A DNA stretch of 64,000 nt from CAUJIW01 sp963205175 (GTDB lineage Bacteria; Pseudomonadota; Alphaproteobacteria; Sphingomonadales; Sphingomonadaceae), in the NCBI GenBank assembly GCA_041060555.1, contig JBEUDS010000002.1; one strand, written 5' to 3'. Of the stretch, positions 1 to 7,548 are shown in pieces. How positions within the stretch are numbered: position 1 is the stretch's first letter; each line of letters opens with the position of its first letter. The translations under genes and the position numbers were made by a program. The notes beneath the pieces are model-generated. The model was not told the origin of the DNA and searched no databases. It worked only from the letters and a program-made list of their open reading frames with translations.

Positions 1-87
1 TGCAAACTCCACCATAACGATGAACCCGGTGGCCACCAGCGACGCCGCATTCCGGGGTGGGGCATGCCCCACCCCGGAATACACCAT
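1..87 (-). CDS. possible N-terminus of a divergent membrane-anchored protein (partial, leaves the window)
   Basis: On the minus strand an ATG at 87 opens a frame that stays open to the window edge (29 codons). After about a dozen polar residues it encodes a hydrophobic stretch (AASLVATGFIVMVEFA), as expected of an N-terminal membrane anchor. It would be transcribed divergently from the tonB gene at 367. The first codons lie in a perfect 32-bp palindrome. The ribosome binding site is weak. A plus-strand frame through the same bases is open to 136, so the assignment is uncertain and no function is proposed. Confidence 0.25.
   Translation of the reverse strand, partial: MVYSGVGHAPPRNAASLVATGFIVMVEFA
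49..80. repeat. perfect 32-bp palindrome
   Basis: The half-site ATTCCGGGGTGGGGCA is followed directly by its exact reverse complement, with no mismatch and no spacer (centre CATG). Neither side carries a T-tract, so it does not look like an intrinsic terminator. The flanking bases (C at 48, A at 81) end the symmetry. Confidence 0.95.
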
Positions 88-366
88 CGCCTACACCGGA
101 AATTACACCACGAGCGCGGACGCTAACAATATGTGAAGCTTCAAAAAAGCGGCCGTTCTGTCGAAAAATGCGGTTGCGGGCGGCAAGCCTCGCGGTTATT
201 AATTTGCGCGAGGTGGGGGTCCGGCGAACCGTCGGCGGACGTCCACTTTTCGTTTTTAGTGCTCGCTTGTGGCGGCAATTGGCCGACAAACAAGTGAGAG
301 AGCGCTGCTCGCGGGCACTCGGGACGGTCACATTCAGTTCGTGGGAGAGGAGCTGAGCCCCCTTCG

Positions 367-1008
367 ATGGCGTACACAGATCAGCGAATGAGTTCCGGAC
401 GTATGGCGGCGCTAGGCGTCGTCATTGTCATTCACATCGGGCTTGGTTGGGCCTTCTCGGCCGGACTGGCGCCCAAGGTGATGCAGGTTATCCGTAATCC
501 TATGGAGGTCCTTGATATCAAGGAGGAGCTTCCAAAGGAGGAGGAGCCGCCACCGCCCCCTGAAAAGCTGGAAGAAATTCCGCCCTACGTGCCGCCGCCC
601 GATCTGCCGATCGAGCTGCCGCCGCCGCCGACGACGCAGCCTACCATCACCACCCAGACGACGGTGAGGCAGGATACGCCGCAGCCGGTGCAGCCAGCGC
701 CGGAGCCGGTCAAGCAGGTCGTGCGCAAGCCGTCCGTGCCGAGCAAGCGCAACGTCATCAGCGAGGAGGACTACCCGTCCGCGTCGCTGCGCGCTGGCGA
801 GGAGGGTGTCACGGTCGTCAATTATGCCGTGACCGCCGATGGCCGCGCGACCGACTGTCAGGTCGTGAAGTCCAGCGGTTTCCCGCGGCTTGACGAAAAG
901 GCCTGCGATATCATTCCGCGTCGTTTCCGGTTCACGCCGGCGACCGAGGATGGTCAGCCGGTCGCCGAGCGGAAGACGCAGAACATCAGGTGGCAGATCC
1001 GCAAGTAA
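367..1008 (+). CDS. tonB: energy transducer TonB family protein
   Basis: 213 residues. It probably couples the proton-motive force harvested by the adjacent ExbB/ExbD proteins to outer-membrane receptors. A membrane anchor lies at about residues 14-32 (GVVIVIHIGLGWAF). A proline/glutamate-rich periplasmic linker (EEEPPPPPEK and PPPPTTQP runs) spans about 55-125. A TonB C-terminal domain follows at about 140-213, with the YP and GEEGVTVV features near its start. The GGAG-like site is about 15 bases from the ATG, so the start is a little uncertain. It is first in a tonB-exbB-exbD-exbD run. No TonB-dependent receptor lies in the window, so the substrate is unknown. Confidence 0.9.
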   Translation: MAYTDQRMSSGRMAALGVVIVIHIGLGWAFSAGLAPKVMQVIRNPMEVLDIKEELPKEEEPPPPPEKLEEIPPYVPPPDLPIELPPPPTTQPTITTQTTVRQDTPQPVQPAPEPVKQVVRKPSVPSKRNVISEEDYPSASLRAGEEGVTVVNYAVTADGRATDCQVVKSSGFPRLDEKACDIIPRRFRFTPATEDGQPVAERKTQNIRWQIRK

Positions 1009-1069
1009 CGCGGACCGCCAGTCACACGCCATAAACCGACATAAAACGATTCGTTAGAGGAAGTTCGAA

Positions 1070-1780
1070 ATGGAACAGGTTGCCGTTGAAAATCCGTATG
1101 GCTTCAAAGCCGCGCTTGAGCAGGGTGGTTTCGTCGCCCAGGCGACGTTTGGCATCATGGCCCTCATGTCGCTGGTTTCCTGGTACATCATCTTTACCAA
1201 GGCCTGGGACCAGCAGAAGATCATGAAGCAGGCCAAGGACATGGACAAGAAGTTCTGGTCCTCGGCCAGCCTCAAGGAAGGCGCCGCCAAGCTGGAGAAG
1301 AACAGCGCCTATCGCCAGATCGTGGACGATGGCCTGCGTGCCGCCGATCACCACGAAGGCCGTCTGACCGACAAGATCGACGCGCATGAGTGGCTCACCA
1401 TGTCGCTGCAGCGTTCGGTTAACGCGATCAACGGTCACCTGCAGGGTGGTCTGGCGTTCCTCGCCTCGGTCGGTGCGACCGCGCCGTTCATCGGTCTGTT
1501 CGGTACCGTGATCGGTATCTACCGCGCGCTGATCAAGATCGGCATGGCCGGTCAGGCGTCGATCGACAAGGTCGCCGGCCCGGTCGGTGAAGCGCTGATC
1601 ATGACCGCCATCGGTCTGGCCGTCGCCGTGCCGGCGGTGCTGGGCTACAACTGGCTGCTGCGTCGCAACAAGGCGGTGATGGACGATCTGAATGCGTTCT
1701 CGGCCGACGTGCACGCCTTCCTGATGTCGGGTTCGCGCATGGCGCCGCAGTCGGCTGCTGCTCCGGCCGCCAAGAAGTAA
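1070..1780 (+). CDS. exbB: ExbB/TolQ/MotA family proton channel protein
   Basis: 236 residues. This is the inner-membrane stator subunit that forms a proton channel with ExbD and energises TonB. Three transmembrane segments are visible: about 25-45 (FGIMALMSLVSWYIIF), about 130-155 (LAFLASVGATAPFIGLFGTV) and about 175-200 (ALIMTAIGLAVAVPAVLGY). The GLFGTVIGIY and EALIMTAIGLAVAVPA signatures are typical of MotA/TolQ/ExbB. It lies 61 bases after tonB and just before two exbD genes. A separate TolQ is encoded at 25.4 kb, so the genome has at least two such stators. Confidence 0.93.
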   Translation: MEQVAVENPYGFKAALEQGGFVAQATFGIMALMSLVSWYIIFTKAWDQQKIMKQAKDMDKKFWSSASLKEGAAKLEKNSAYRQIVDDGLRAADHHEGRLTDKIDAHEWLTMSLQRSVNAINGHLQGGLAFLASVGATAPFIGLFGTVIGIYRALIKIGMAGQASIDKVAGPVGEALIMTAIGLAVAVPAVLGYNWLLRRNKAVMDDLNAFSADVHAFLMSGSRMAPQSAAAPAAKK

Positions 1781-1814
1781 CCGGCATCGCCTGCCTCTTT
1801 AGGGAGATCATCCC

Positions 1815-2276
1815 ATGGCAATGAGTGTAGGCCCGTCTGACGGTGGTGGCGAAGGCTCCACGATGTCGGACATCAACACGACGCCGCTCGTCGACGTCAT
1901 GCTGGTGCTCCTCATCATCTTCCTCATCACCGTTCCAGTGGTCATTCAGACGGCCCCCGTCGATCTGCCGAAGGTCACCAACCTGCCGTTGGAGACCAAG
2001 CCCGAGAACATCGTCGTGTCCGTCGATGCCGAAGGCAATGTCTACCTTGGCGCGAAGCTTCTCGAAGGCGGCAAGACCGAACTTCGGGAAGTGGTCAAGA
2101 CCAAGGTGATCGAGGCGGTGCAGAAGGGTCAGCCGCTGCCGGAAGTGCATATTCGCGGTGATCGCACGACACCCTACCAGTTTATTGGTGGCGTGATCTT
2201 CAACGTGCAGCTCGCGGGTATTCCGAAGGTCGGCTTCATCTCCGAACCGGTCGCCGGCGAAGTCACGAGGGATTAA
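1815..2276 (+). CDS. exbD: biopolymer transporter ExbD (first copy)
   Basis: 153 residues. A short cytoplasmic N-terminus is followed by MSDINTTPLVDVMLVLLIIFLI, in which the conserved membrane aspartate (PLVDVML) is the expected proton carrier. A periplasmic domain of about 100 residues follows. Together with ExbB it should energise TonB. An AGGGAGA ribosome binding site precedes the ATG. It is five bases upstream of a second exbD that begins with almost the same residues (MAMSVG), so the pair looks like a diverged tandem duplication. Confidence 0.93.
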   Translation: MAMSVGPSDGGGEGSTMSDINTTPLVDVMLVLLIIFLITVPVVIQTAPVDLPKVTNLPLETKPENIVVSVDAEGNVYLGAKLLEGGKTELREVVKTKVIEAVQKGQPLPEVHIRGDRTTPYQFIGGVIFNVQLAGIPKVGFISEPVAGEVTRD

Positions 2277-2281
2277 TCGCT

Positions 2282-2707
2282 ATGGCAATGAGTGTTGGAA
2301 GTAGCGACGATTCCGCCCCGATGGGGGAAATGAACACCACGCCGCTTATCGACGTGATGCTCGTGCTCCTCATCATGTTCATCATCACCATTCCCATCCA
2401 GACTCACGCCGTGAAGCTGGATATGCCGCAGAACAACCCCAACCAGCCGCCACCGACGACCCAGCCGGTGATCCACAAGGTTGAGGTCGACTTCCTGGGG
2501 CAGATTTACTGGGATGGTCAGCCGGTCGACCTGCCGACGGTTACGCAGTACTTCCGTCGCGCGGCAACGGCGGCGGAGGAGCCGGAAATCCACATCCGGC
2601 CTGACAAGCTGGCGCAGTACGAAATTGTCGATCAGGTCCTTGCGGCCGCCCAGAAGATGGGCGTCACCAAGATGGGCTTTGTCGGCAACGAGGCATACGC
2701 CAACTGA
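2282..2707 (+). CDS. exbD: biopolymer transporter ExbD (second copy)
   Basis: 141 residues. It has the same architecture as the preceding ExbD: GEMNTTPLIDVMLVLLIMFI with the membrane aspartate, then a periplasmic domain. The periplasmic half differs clearly (NNPNQPPPTTQP linker), so the copies are likely not interchangeable. A tonB-exbB-exbD1-exbD2 order is known from some alpha- and gammaproteobacteria. The stop codon lies inside a 17-bp direct repeat at 2698-2740, and a strong terminator follows at 2806. Confidence 0.93.
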   Translation: MAMSVGSSDDSAPMGEMNTTPLIDVMLVLLIMFIITIPIQTHAVKLDMPQNNPNQPPPTTQPVIHKVEVDFLGQIYWDGQPVDLPTVTQYFRRAATAAEEPEIHIRPDKLAQYEIVDQVLAAAQKMGVTKMGFVGNEAYAN

Positions 2708-2740
2708 GTTGGCATGGGTCTCCCGCCAACTGAGTTGGCA
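2698..2740. repeat. 26-bp-period direct repeat over the exbD2 stop codon
   Basis: CGCCAACTGAGTTGGCA occurs at 2698-2714 and again at 2724-2740. A third, decayed start (CGCCAGTCAG) lies one period further on. Each copy is itself a dyad (GCCAAC-TGA-GTTGGC), and the TGA in the first copy is the stop codon of the second exbD. Confidence 0.9.
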
Positions 2741-2805
2741 AGAGCCTCACGCCAGTCAGAACATGCGCCCGGCTTTGGCACGCCAAGGTTCAGGGTAAGT
2801 TCAGG

Positions 2806-2838
2806 GTGGGGCCGGTATATCCGGCCCCACTTGCGTTT
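2806..2838 (+). terminator. intrinsic terminator after exbD2
   Basis: A perfect 10-bp stem (GTGGGGCCGG/CCGGCCCCAC) with a TATAT loop is followed by TTGCGTTT. It separates the tonB-exb genes from the co-directional TPR gene and should end or attenuate the tonB-exb transcript. Confidence 0.8.
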
Positions 2839-2889
2839 AACCGTAGGTCATGCGTTGATGCGCGCCGACCTAAACGGGAGGGTCCGTAG

Positions 2890-4164
2890 ATGACACTGAA
2901 GATGCTTTCGCGCGCCGCGACGTCGGCGCTGGTGCTTGGCCTGCTGTCGGTGGGCGCCGTGGCTATCGCCGTGCCGGCAGTGGCCGCCGACAAGACGAAG
3001 GAAGAGCCCAAGGGCAAGGTGCCCAAGGCCAGCAGGAAGGCCCAGAAGCCGCTTGGCGAGATTCAGAAGCTGATCGGCGAGCAGAAGTTCGAGGAAGCCA
3101 AGCCGAAGATCGCCGAGGCCGAGGCGCTGCCGGACCTGACCGCGGATGATCGCTATTTCATCAACAATTTTAAATACAACACGGCGCTGGCGCTGAAAGA
3201 CAATGCCATGCTTGAGCAGGCGCTTGAGGCAATGGCGATCAGCGAGTTCACGGCGGAGACTGATCGGCCGAAAATCCTCCAGAACCTGATCGCGCTGGCC
3301 TTCCAGCGTCAGGACATGCCCAAGGCGATCGAGCAGTCGAAGCGGCTGCTGCAACTCGCGCCGGACAATGTCGACGCCCGGATGAACCTCGGCCGCGTCT
3401 ACTACAACCAGGACGACTTCAGCAATGCGCTGGGCGCGTTCAAGGAGGCGATCGCCACGGCCACGCGGCTGGGCCAGCCGGTCGAGGAATCCTATTACAA
3501 GATCGTCGCCCAGACCGCGCTGCGCGCCAACAACCAGGCCGAGCTGCGTTCGGCGATGCTGGAGCTGGTGAAGGCCTATCCGTCGTCCACCAACTGGCGC
3601 GACGCGCTGGTGCTCTATCGTGACACGCCGGGGATGACCGATCCGCTCATCCTCGACTCCTACCGCCTGCAGTGGCTGAACGAGGCGCTGGTTGGCGAGC
3701 GCGACTACATCGAGATGGCGGAGATCGCGCTCACCAAGCGCGGCCTGCCGGGTGAGGCGAAGTCGGTGCTGGAGAAGGGCATCGCCAATGGCGTGTTCAC
3801 CAAGGCCAAGGGCGTTGCCAACGAGATGCTGACCCAGGCCAAGGGTCGTGTCGGCGCGGACCAGAAGTCGCTGCCGGGTCTTGAGAAGGAAGCCCGTGCC
3901 GGCAAGACCGGTGATTTCGCGGCGTCGGTCGTTGGTCAGGGTTATCTCAGCTATGCCGATTATGCCAAGGCGATCGAGTTCTACCAGCTGGCGCTTTCCA
4001 AGGGCGTCAAGAACCCGGACGAGGTCAACCTGCAGCTGGGTATCGCGCTCGTGGGCGGCGGCCGGGCGGCGGAGGCGTTGCCTGCCTTCGCCAACGTGAA
4101 GGGCGCGCTGGCGCGGCCGCTGGCTGATCTCTGGGCGGCCTACGCGACCCGGAAGGCTCAGTAA
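2890..4164 (+). CDS. periplasmic TPR-repeat protein linked to the TonB cluster
   Basis: 424 residues. An N-terminal signal peptide (ATSALVLGLLSVGAVAIAVPAVAA, with likely cleavage near residue 34) is followed by a lysine-rich stretch and several TPR-like helical pairs. Examples are LLQLAPDNVDARMNLGRVYY near residue 160 and a GYLSYADYAKAIEFYQLAL repeat near 355. TPR proteins encoded next to tonB-exb genes are known in other bacteria and may assist the TonB complex. That role is inferred here from position only. A terminator lies between it and exbD2, so expression may be partly independent. Confidence 0.8.
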   Translation: MTLKMLSRAATSALVLGLLSVGAVAIAVPAVAADKTKEEPKGKVPKASRKAQKPLGEIQKLIGEQKFEEAKPKIAEAEALPDLTADDRYFINNFKYNTALALKDNAMLEQALEAMAISEFTAETDRPKILQNLIALAFQRQDMPKAIEQSKRLLQLAPDNVDARMNLGRVYYNQDDFSNALGAFKEAIATATRLGQPVEESYYKIVAQTALRANNQAELRSAMLELVKAYPSSTNWRDALVLYRDTPGMTDPLILDSYRLQWLNEALVGERDYIEMAEIALTKRGLPGEAKSVLEKGIANGVFTKAKGVANEMLTQAKGRVGADQKSLPGLEKEARAGKTGDFAASVVGQGYLSYADYAKAIEFYQLALSKGVKNPDEVNLQLGIALVGGGRAAEALPAFANVKGALARPLADLWAAYATRKAQ

Positions 4165-4202
4165 GCATCAGCCTGCCGTTACCGGACTGGTAACCCAATG
4201 AC

Positions 4203-4239
4203 ACGGCGGCCGGGATCAGTTCCGGCCGCCGTTCTCATT
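4203..4239 (+). terminator. intrinsic terminator after the TPR gene
   Basis: A perfect 11-bp stem (ACGGCGGCCGG/CCGGCCGCCGT) with an 8-base loop is followed by TCTCATT. It starts 39 bases after the TPR stop codon. The rest of the gap to 4428 shows nothing else I can assign. Confidence 0.7.
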
Positions 4240-4428
4240 GCTGAGGCTTATGCCATCTCGTCGTCGCGGCTTAGACCATATGAGGCATTGAGTAAGGTCC
4301 ACGGTGGTGAAATGCTGCTGCTTCAAATGCTTTCCGCGTCTGATGACCGGCGATAGGACTAGTCTCTTGCGCGTTGGGGAGGGCACCGGCACGGTGAGCA
4401 CGGACGTGGTTTCGACCGGAGGCATGGG

Positions 4429-6747
4429 GTGAGCGATCCCATCTCGACCATGAGGGAAGGGACAATGGACGCCCCGGCGCTGGACCGCCTGTTCAACGGC
4501 GTGACGGTCGGTCTGGCGGTGACCGATACCTCAGGCATCTTCACGGCGGTCAACGCCCGCTTCGCCGCGATTTTGGGGTACAATCCCGCTGATCTGGTCG
4601 GCCAGTCATTCAGGAAGGTCGTGCACCCCGAGGATGTGGCGGAGGACGTCGACCGCATTCGCGAGATGCTGGAGGGAGCCATACCCGGTTACTCCCGGGA
4701 AAAGCGCCATGTGCGGGCCGATGGCAGCTTCGTCTGGGTCAATCTCAACCTGTCGCTGATCCGGGATGCCGATGGCCAGCCCGATTACCTGGTCGCCGTG
4801 ATCGAGGACATTGATCAGCGCCATACCATCCTGCATGCCCTGCGTGACAGCGAAGCGCGGTTGCGCGAGGCGCAGCGGATTGCCCAGCTGGGCAGCTGGG
4901 AGCTGGACCTGGCGACCAACCGCCTGCACTGGTCGCCGGAGATCTATACGATTTTCGAGATCGACCCCGGCATATTCGAGGCATCCTACGAGGCCTTCCT
5001 CAACAAGATTCATCCCGACGACCGCACGCTGGTCAACGAGGCTTTTCTGCGTTCGGTGCGCGAGCGCGGCACCTATGAGATAACCCATCGCCTCCAGTTT
5101 CCCGACGGGCGGATCAAGCATGTGGTTGAGCGCGGCAATACGATCTATGCCGAGGACGGCACGCCGCTGCGGTCGCGTGGCACGGTCCAGGACATCAGCG
5201 CGCAGCTTTCCGTCGAGGCGGAGCTTCGGGCCGCCGAGGAGCGCTACCGCTTCCTGTTCGAGAATATTCCCGATGCCCTGCTGCTGACCAACAACGACCG
5301 TCGTTACACCCAGTTCAATCCGGCGGCGCTGAAGATGCTGGGCTACACGGCCGAGGAGATGCGCGAGCGCACCATCGAGAGCATCACCCCGCCGCGCTGG
5401 CACGCCGCCATGCAGGAGGCGATGGTCGAGATCAACGAGCGGGGCTATTCCGGCGTGCTGGACTATGAGCATGTCCGCAAGAATGGCGAGGTGTTTCCGA
5501 TCGAGGTGCGCGCCTTCCTGCGCCGCGACGAAACGGGCGAGCCCACGGGCATGTGGGCGGTTGTTCGCGATGTCAGTGACCGGCGCGCACTGGAGGAACA
5601 GTTGCGCGGCGCCCAGAAGATGGAGGCGATCGGCCAGCTCACCGGGGGCATGGCGCATGACTTCAACAATCTGCTCAGCATCATCATGGGAAACCTTGAA
5701 CTGCTGGCGATGCGCCATGAGGTCAACGAACAGGACAAGACGCTGATCAAGCGCGCGGTTGCCGCGACCCAGCGGGGCGCGAAGCTCACCCGGCGACTGC
5801 TGGCGTTCGCGCGCCGGCAGTCGCTCAACCCGCAGCCGACCGACGCGGGCGCGCTGGTGCGCGGCATGGTGGCGATGCTGCGCCGGACGCTGGGCGAGGC
5901 GATCTCGATCGAGGTCGACGAGGAGACGGGCACCTGGCCGAGCATGATCGACCCCGCGCAGTTCGAGGAAGCCATACTGAACCTGGCGATCAACGCCCGC
6001 GATGCCATGCCCGCGGGGGGACGCATCACCATCGCCATCGGCAACGTGGTGGTGCCCCGTTCACGACCCGATCAGCCCGACCGTCAGGGCGAGGCGCCGT
6101 TCGTCAGGGTCGCGATGACCGACACCGGGGGGGGCATGTCGGCGGAGGTGATGGCGCGTGCCTTCGAGCCCTTTTTCACCACCAAGGATGTCGGCAAGGG
6201 CACGGGCCTTGGTCTCAGCATGGTCTATGGTTTTGCCCGCCAGTCAGGTGGCTACGTGCAGCTCGACAGCGCGCCCGGGCGGGGCACGACGGTCGCTATC
6301 TTTCTGCCGCGGGCGCGCGAGCCCGCCGTGGCGGTCGCTTCCGTCGACCCTGTGAGCGCCATCGAGCGCGGCGCCGGGGAGCGACTGCTGGTGGTCGAGG
6401 ACAATCCCGATGTGCGGGCCTGGCTGGAGGAGGGGCTGATCTCGCTAGGCTATCGGCCGACCGTGACGACCGATGGCGCCGCCGCCATCGAGGCCGTGCG
6501 CGCCGGCGGCGACTACGCCCTGGTTCTGAGTGATGTCGTGTTGCCCAGCGGCGTCAGCGGGTTCGACGTGGCGCGGACGATTCGGAGCCTGCGACCCGAC
6601 CTGCCGGTACTGCTGATGTCGGGATTTGCCGATCAGGCGCTGCAGGGCGAGGGCGGCCACGAGGTCATTGTGTTGCACAAGCCGTTCAACATCAGGCAGC
6701 TGGCGGCCCAGCTGGCGGCCGCACTTGGCCATGGGGCGCCTGCCTGA
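4429..6747 (+). CDS. hybrid sensor histidine kinase with three PAS domains and a receiver
   Basis: 772 residues with a GTG start. PAS domains lie at about 15-135, 145-265 and 270-390. The HisKA H-box (GGMAHDFNN) puts the phospho-accepting histidine near residue 410. A HATPase_c domain follows (NLAINARDAM N-box, DTGGGMS G1 box, GTGLGLSMVYG G2 box). A C-terminal receiver has the acidic pair in VVEDN and the phospho-acceptor Asp near residue 702 (LSDVVLP). No transmembrane segment or signal peptide is visible, so it is probably cytosolic. No separate response regulator is adjacent. The stimulus is unknown. It converges on gpmA. Confidence 0.92.
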   Translation: MSDPISTMREGTMDAPALDRLFNGVTVGLAVTDTSGIFTAVNARFAAILGYNPADLVGQSFRKVVHPEDVAEDVDRIREMLEGAIPGYSREKRHVRADGSFVWVNLNLSLIRDADGQPDYLVAVIEDIDQRHTILHALRDSEARLREAQRIAQLGSWELDLATNRLHWSPEIYTIFEIDPGIFEASYEAFLNKIHPDDRTLVNEAFLRSVRERGTYEITHRLQFPDGRIKHVVERGNTIYAEDGTPLRSRGTVQDISAQLSVEAELRAAEERYRFLFENIPDALLLTNNDRRYTQFNPAALKMLGYTAEEMRERTIESITPPRWHAAMQEAMVEINERGYSGVLDYEHVRKNGEVFPIEVRAFLRRDETGEPTGMWAVVRDVSDRRALEEQLRGAQKMEAIGQLTGGMAHDFNNLLSIIMGNLELLAMRHEVNEQDKTLIKRAVAATQRGAKLTRRLLAFARRQSLNPQPTDAGALVRGMVAMLRRTLGEAISIEVDEETGTWPSMIDPAQFEEAILNLAINARDAMPAGGRITIAIGNVVVPRSRPDQPDRQGEAPFVRVAMTDTGGGMSAEVMARAFEPFFTTKDVGKGTGLGLSMVYGFARQSGGYVQLDSAPGRGTTVAIFLPRAREPAVAVASVDPVSAIERGAGERLLVVEDNPDVRAWLEEGLISLGYRPTVTTDGAAAIEAVRAGGDYALVLSDVVLPSGVSGFDVARTIRSLRPDLPVLLMSGFADQALQGEGGHEVIVLHKPFNIRQLAAQLAAALGHGAPA

Positions 6748-6760
6748 GCGGACGGCGTGG

Positions 6761-7447
6761 TCAGCGGTCCTTGAGGTAGAACTTGGCGGTCGGCTTCAGC
6801 GCCGCGTCCAGTTCATAGACCAGCGGCTGGCCGGTGGGGATTTCGACCTTGGTGATGGCCTCGTCCGACAGGCCGTCGAGGTGCTTGACCAGTGCGCGGA
6901 TCGAGTTGCCGTGAGCGGCGATGATGACCCGCCTGCCCGCTTTCAGGTCGGGCGCGATCGCTTCGTCCCACAGCGGCAGCGAGCGGGCGATGGTGTCTTT
7001 CAGGCTCTCGGTCTGCGGCACCGGCAGGCCGGCGTAGCGGCGGTCGGTGGAGACGTCGAACGGGCTGGTGGTCTCCAGCGGCGGCGGCGGAATGTCGAAC
7101 GAGCGGCGCCAGATGAACACCTGCTCCTCGCCCACCTTGGCGGCCATCTCTTCCTTGTTCAGCCCGGTCAGGCCACCATAGTGGCGCTCGTTCAGCCGCC
7201 AGTCCTTGTGCACCGGCAGCCAGAGGTCGCCCATTTCCTCCAGCACCAGGTTCAGGGTCTTGATGGCGCGGGTCAGCAGCGAGGTGTAGGCGACGTCGAA
7301 GGCATAGCCCTTGGCCTTGAGGTCGCGGCCGGCCGCCCGCGCCTCGTCCGCGCCCTTGTCGGTCACCGGCACGTCCCACCAGCCGGTGAAGCGGTTTTCC
7401 AGGTTCCAGGCCGACTGGCCGTGGCGGATGAGAACGAGCTGCGGCAT
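6761..7447 (-). CDS. gpmA: 2,3-bisphosphoglycerate-dependent phosphoglycerate mutase
   Basis: 228 residues, a usual length for the family. It interconverts 3- and 2-phosphoglycerate in glycolysis and gluconeogenesis. The phosphohistidine motif LIRHGQSAWN is at the N-terminus. The substrate-binding motif NERHYGGLTGLNK is in the middle, and AAHGNSIRAL carries the second catalytic histidine. I chose the ATG at 7447 (MPQLVL) over the ATG at 7462 because an AAGG-type site precedes it at normal spacing and the family starts there. Other glycolytic genes (pgi, pyk) lie in the window but not in an operon with it. Confidence 0.95.
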   Translation of the reverse strand: MPQLVLIRHGQSAWNLENRFTGWWDVPVTDKGADEARAAGRDLKAKGYAFDVAYTSLLTRAIKTLNLVLEEMGDLWLPVHKDWRLNERHYGGLTGLNKEEMAAKVGEEQVFIWRRSFDIPPPPLETTSPFDVSTDRRYAGLPVPQTESLKDTIARSLPLWDEAIAPDLKAGRRVIIAAHGNSIRALVKHLDGLSDEAITKVEIPTGQPLVYELDAALKPTAKFYLKDR

Positions 7448-7548
7448 CGGGAAGCCCTTCATTGCACAAGTGGTTGTCTCGGTCGCCCGACCCTCTAGAG
7501 CCTGAGCGAGCGGGAGGAAAGAGCCGTCGCGTCGTCGGGCGGCGGTAA

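Noticed and set aside
1..136. Plus-strand frame open from the window edge to TGA at 134-136, possible C-terminus of an upstream protein
   Set aside because: 44 codons without a recognisable motif. The opposing minus-strand frame has a clearer membrane-anchor pattern. It cannot be settled without sequence to the left.
57..356. 99-codon plus-strand frame upstream of tonB
   Set aside because: Composition is unlike neighbouring genes and it begins inside the palindrome. The region is better explained as the tonB 5' region.
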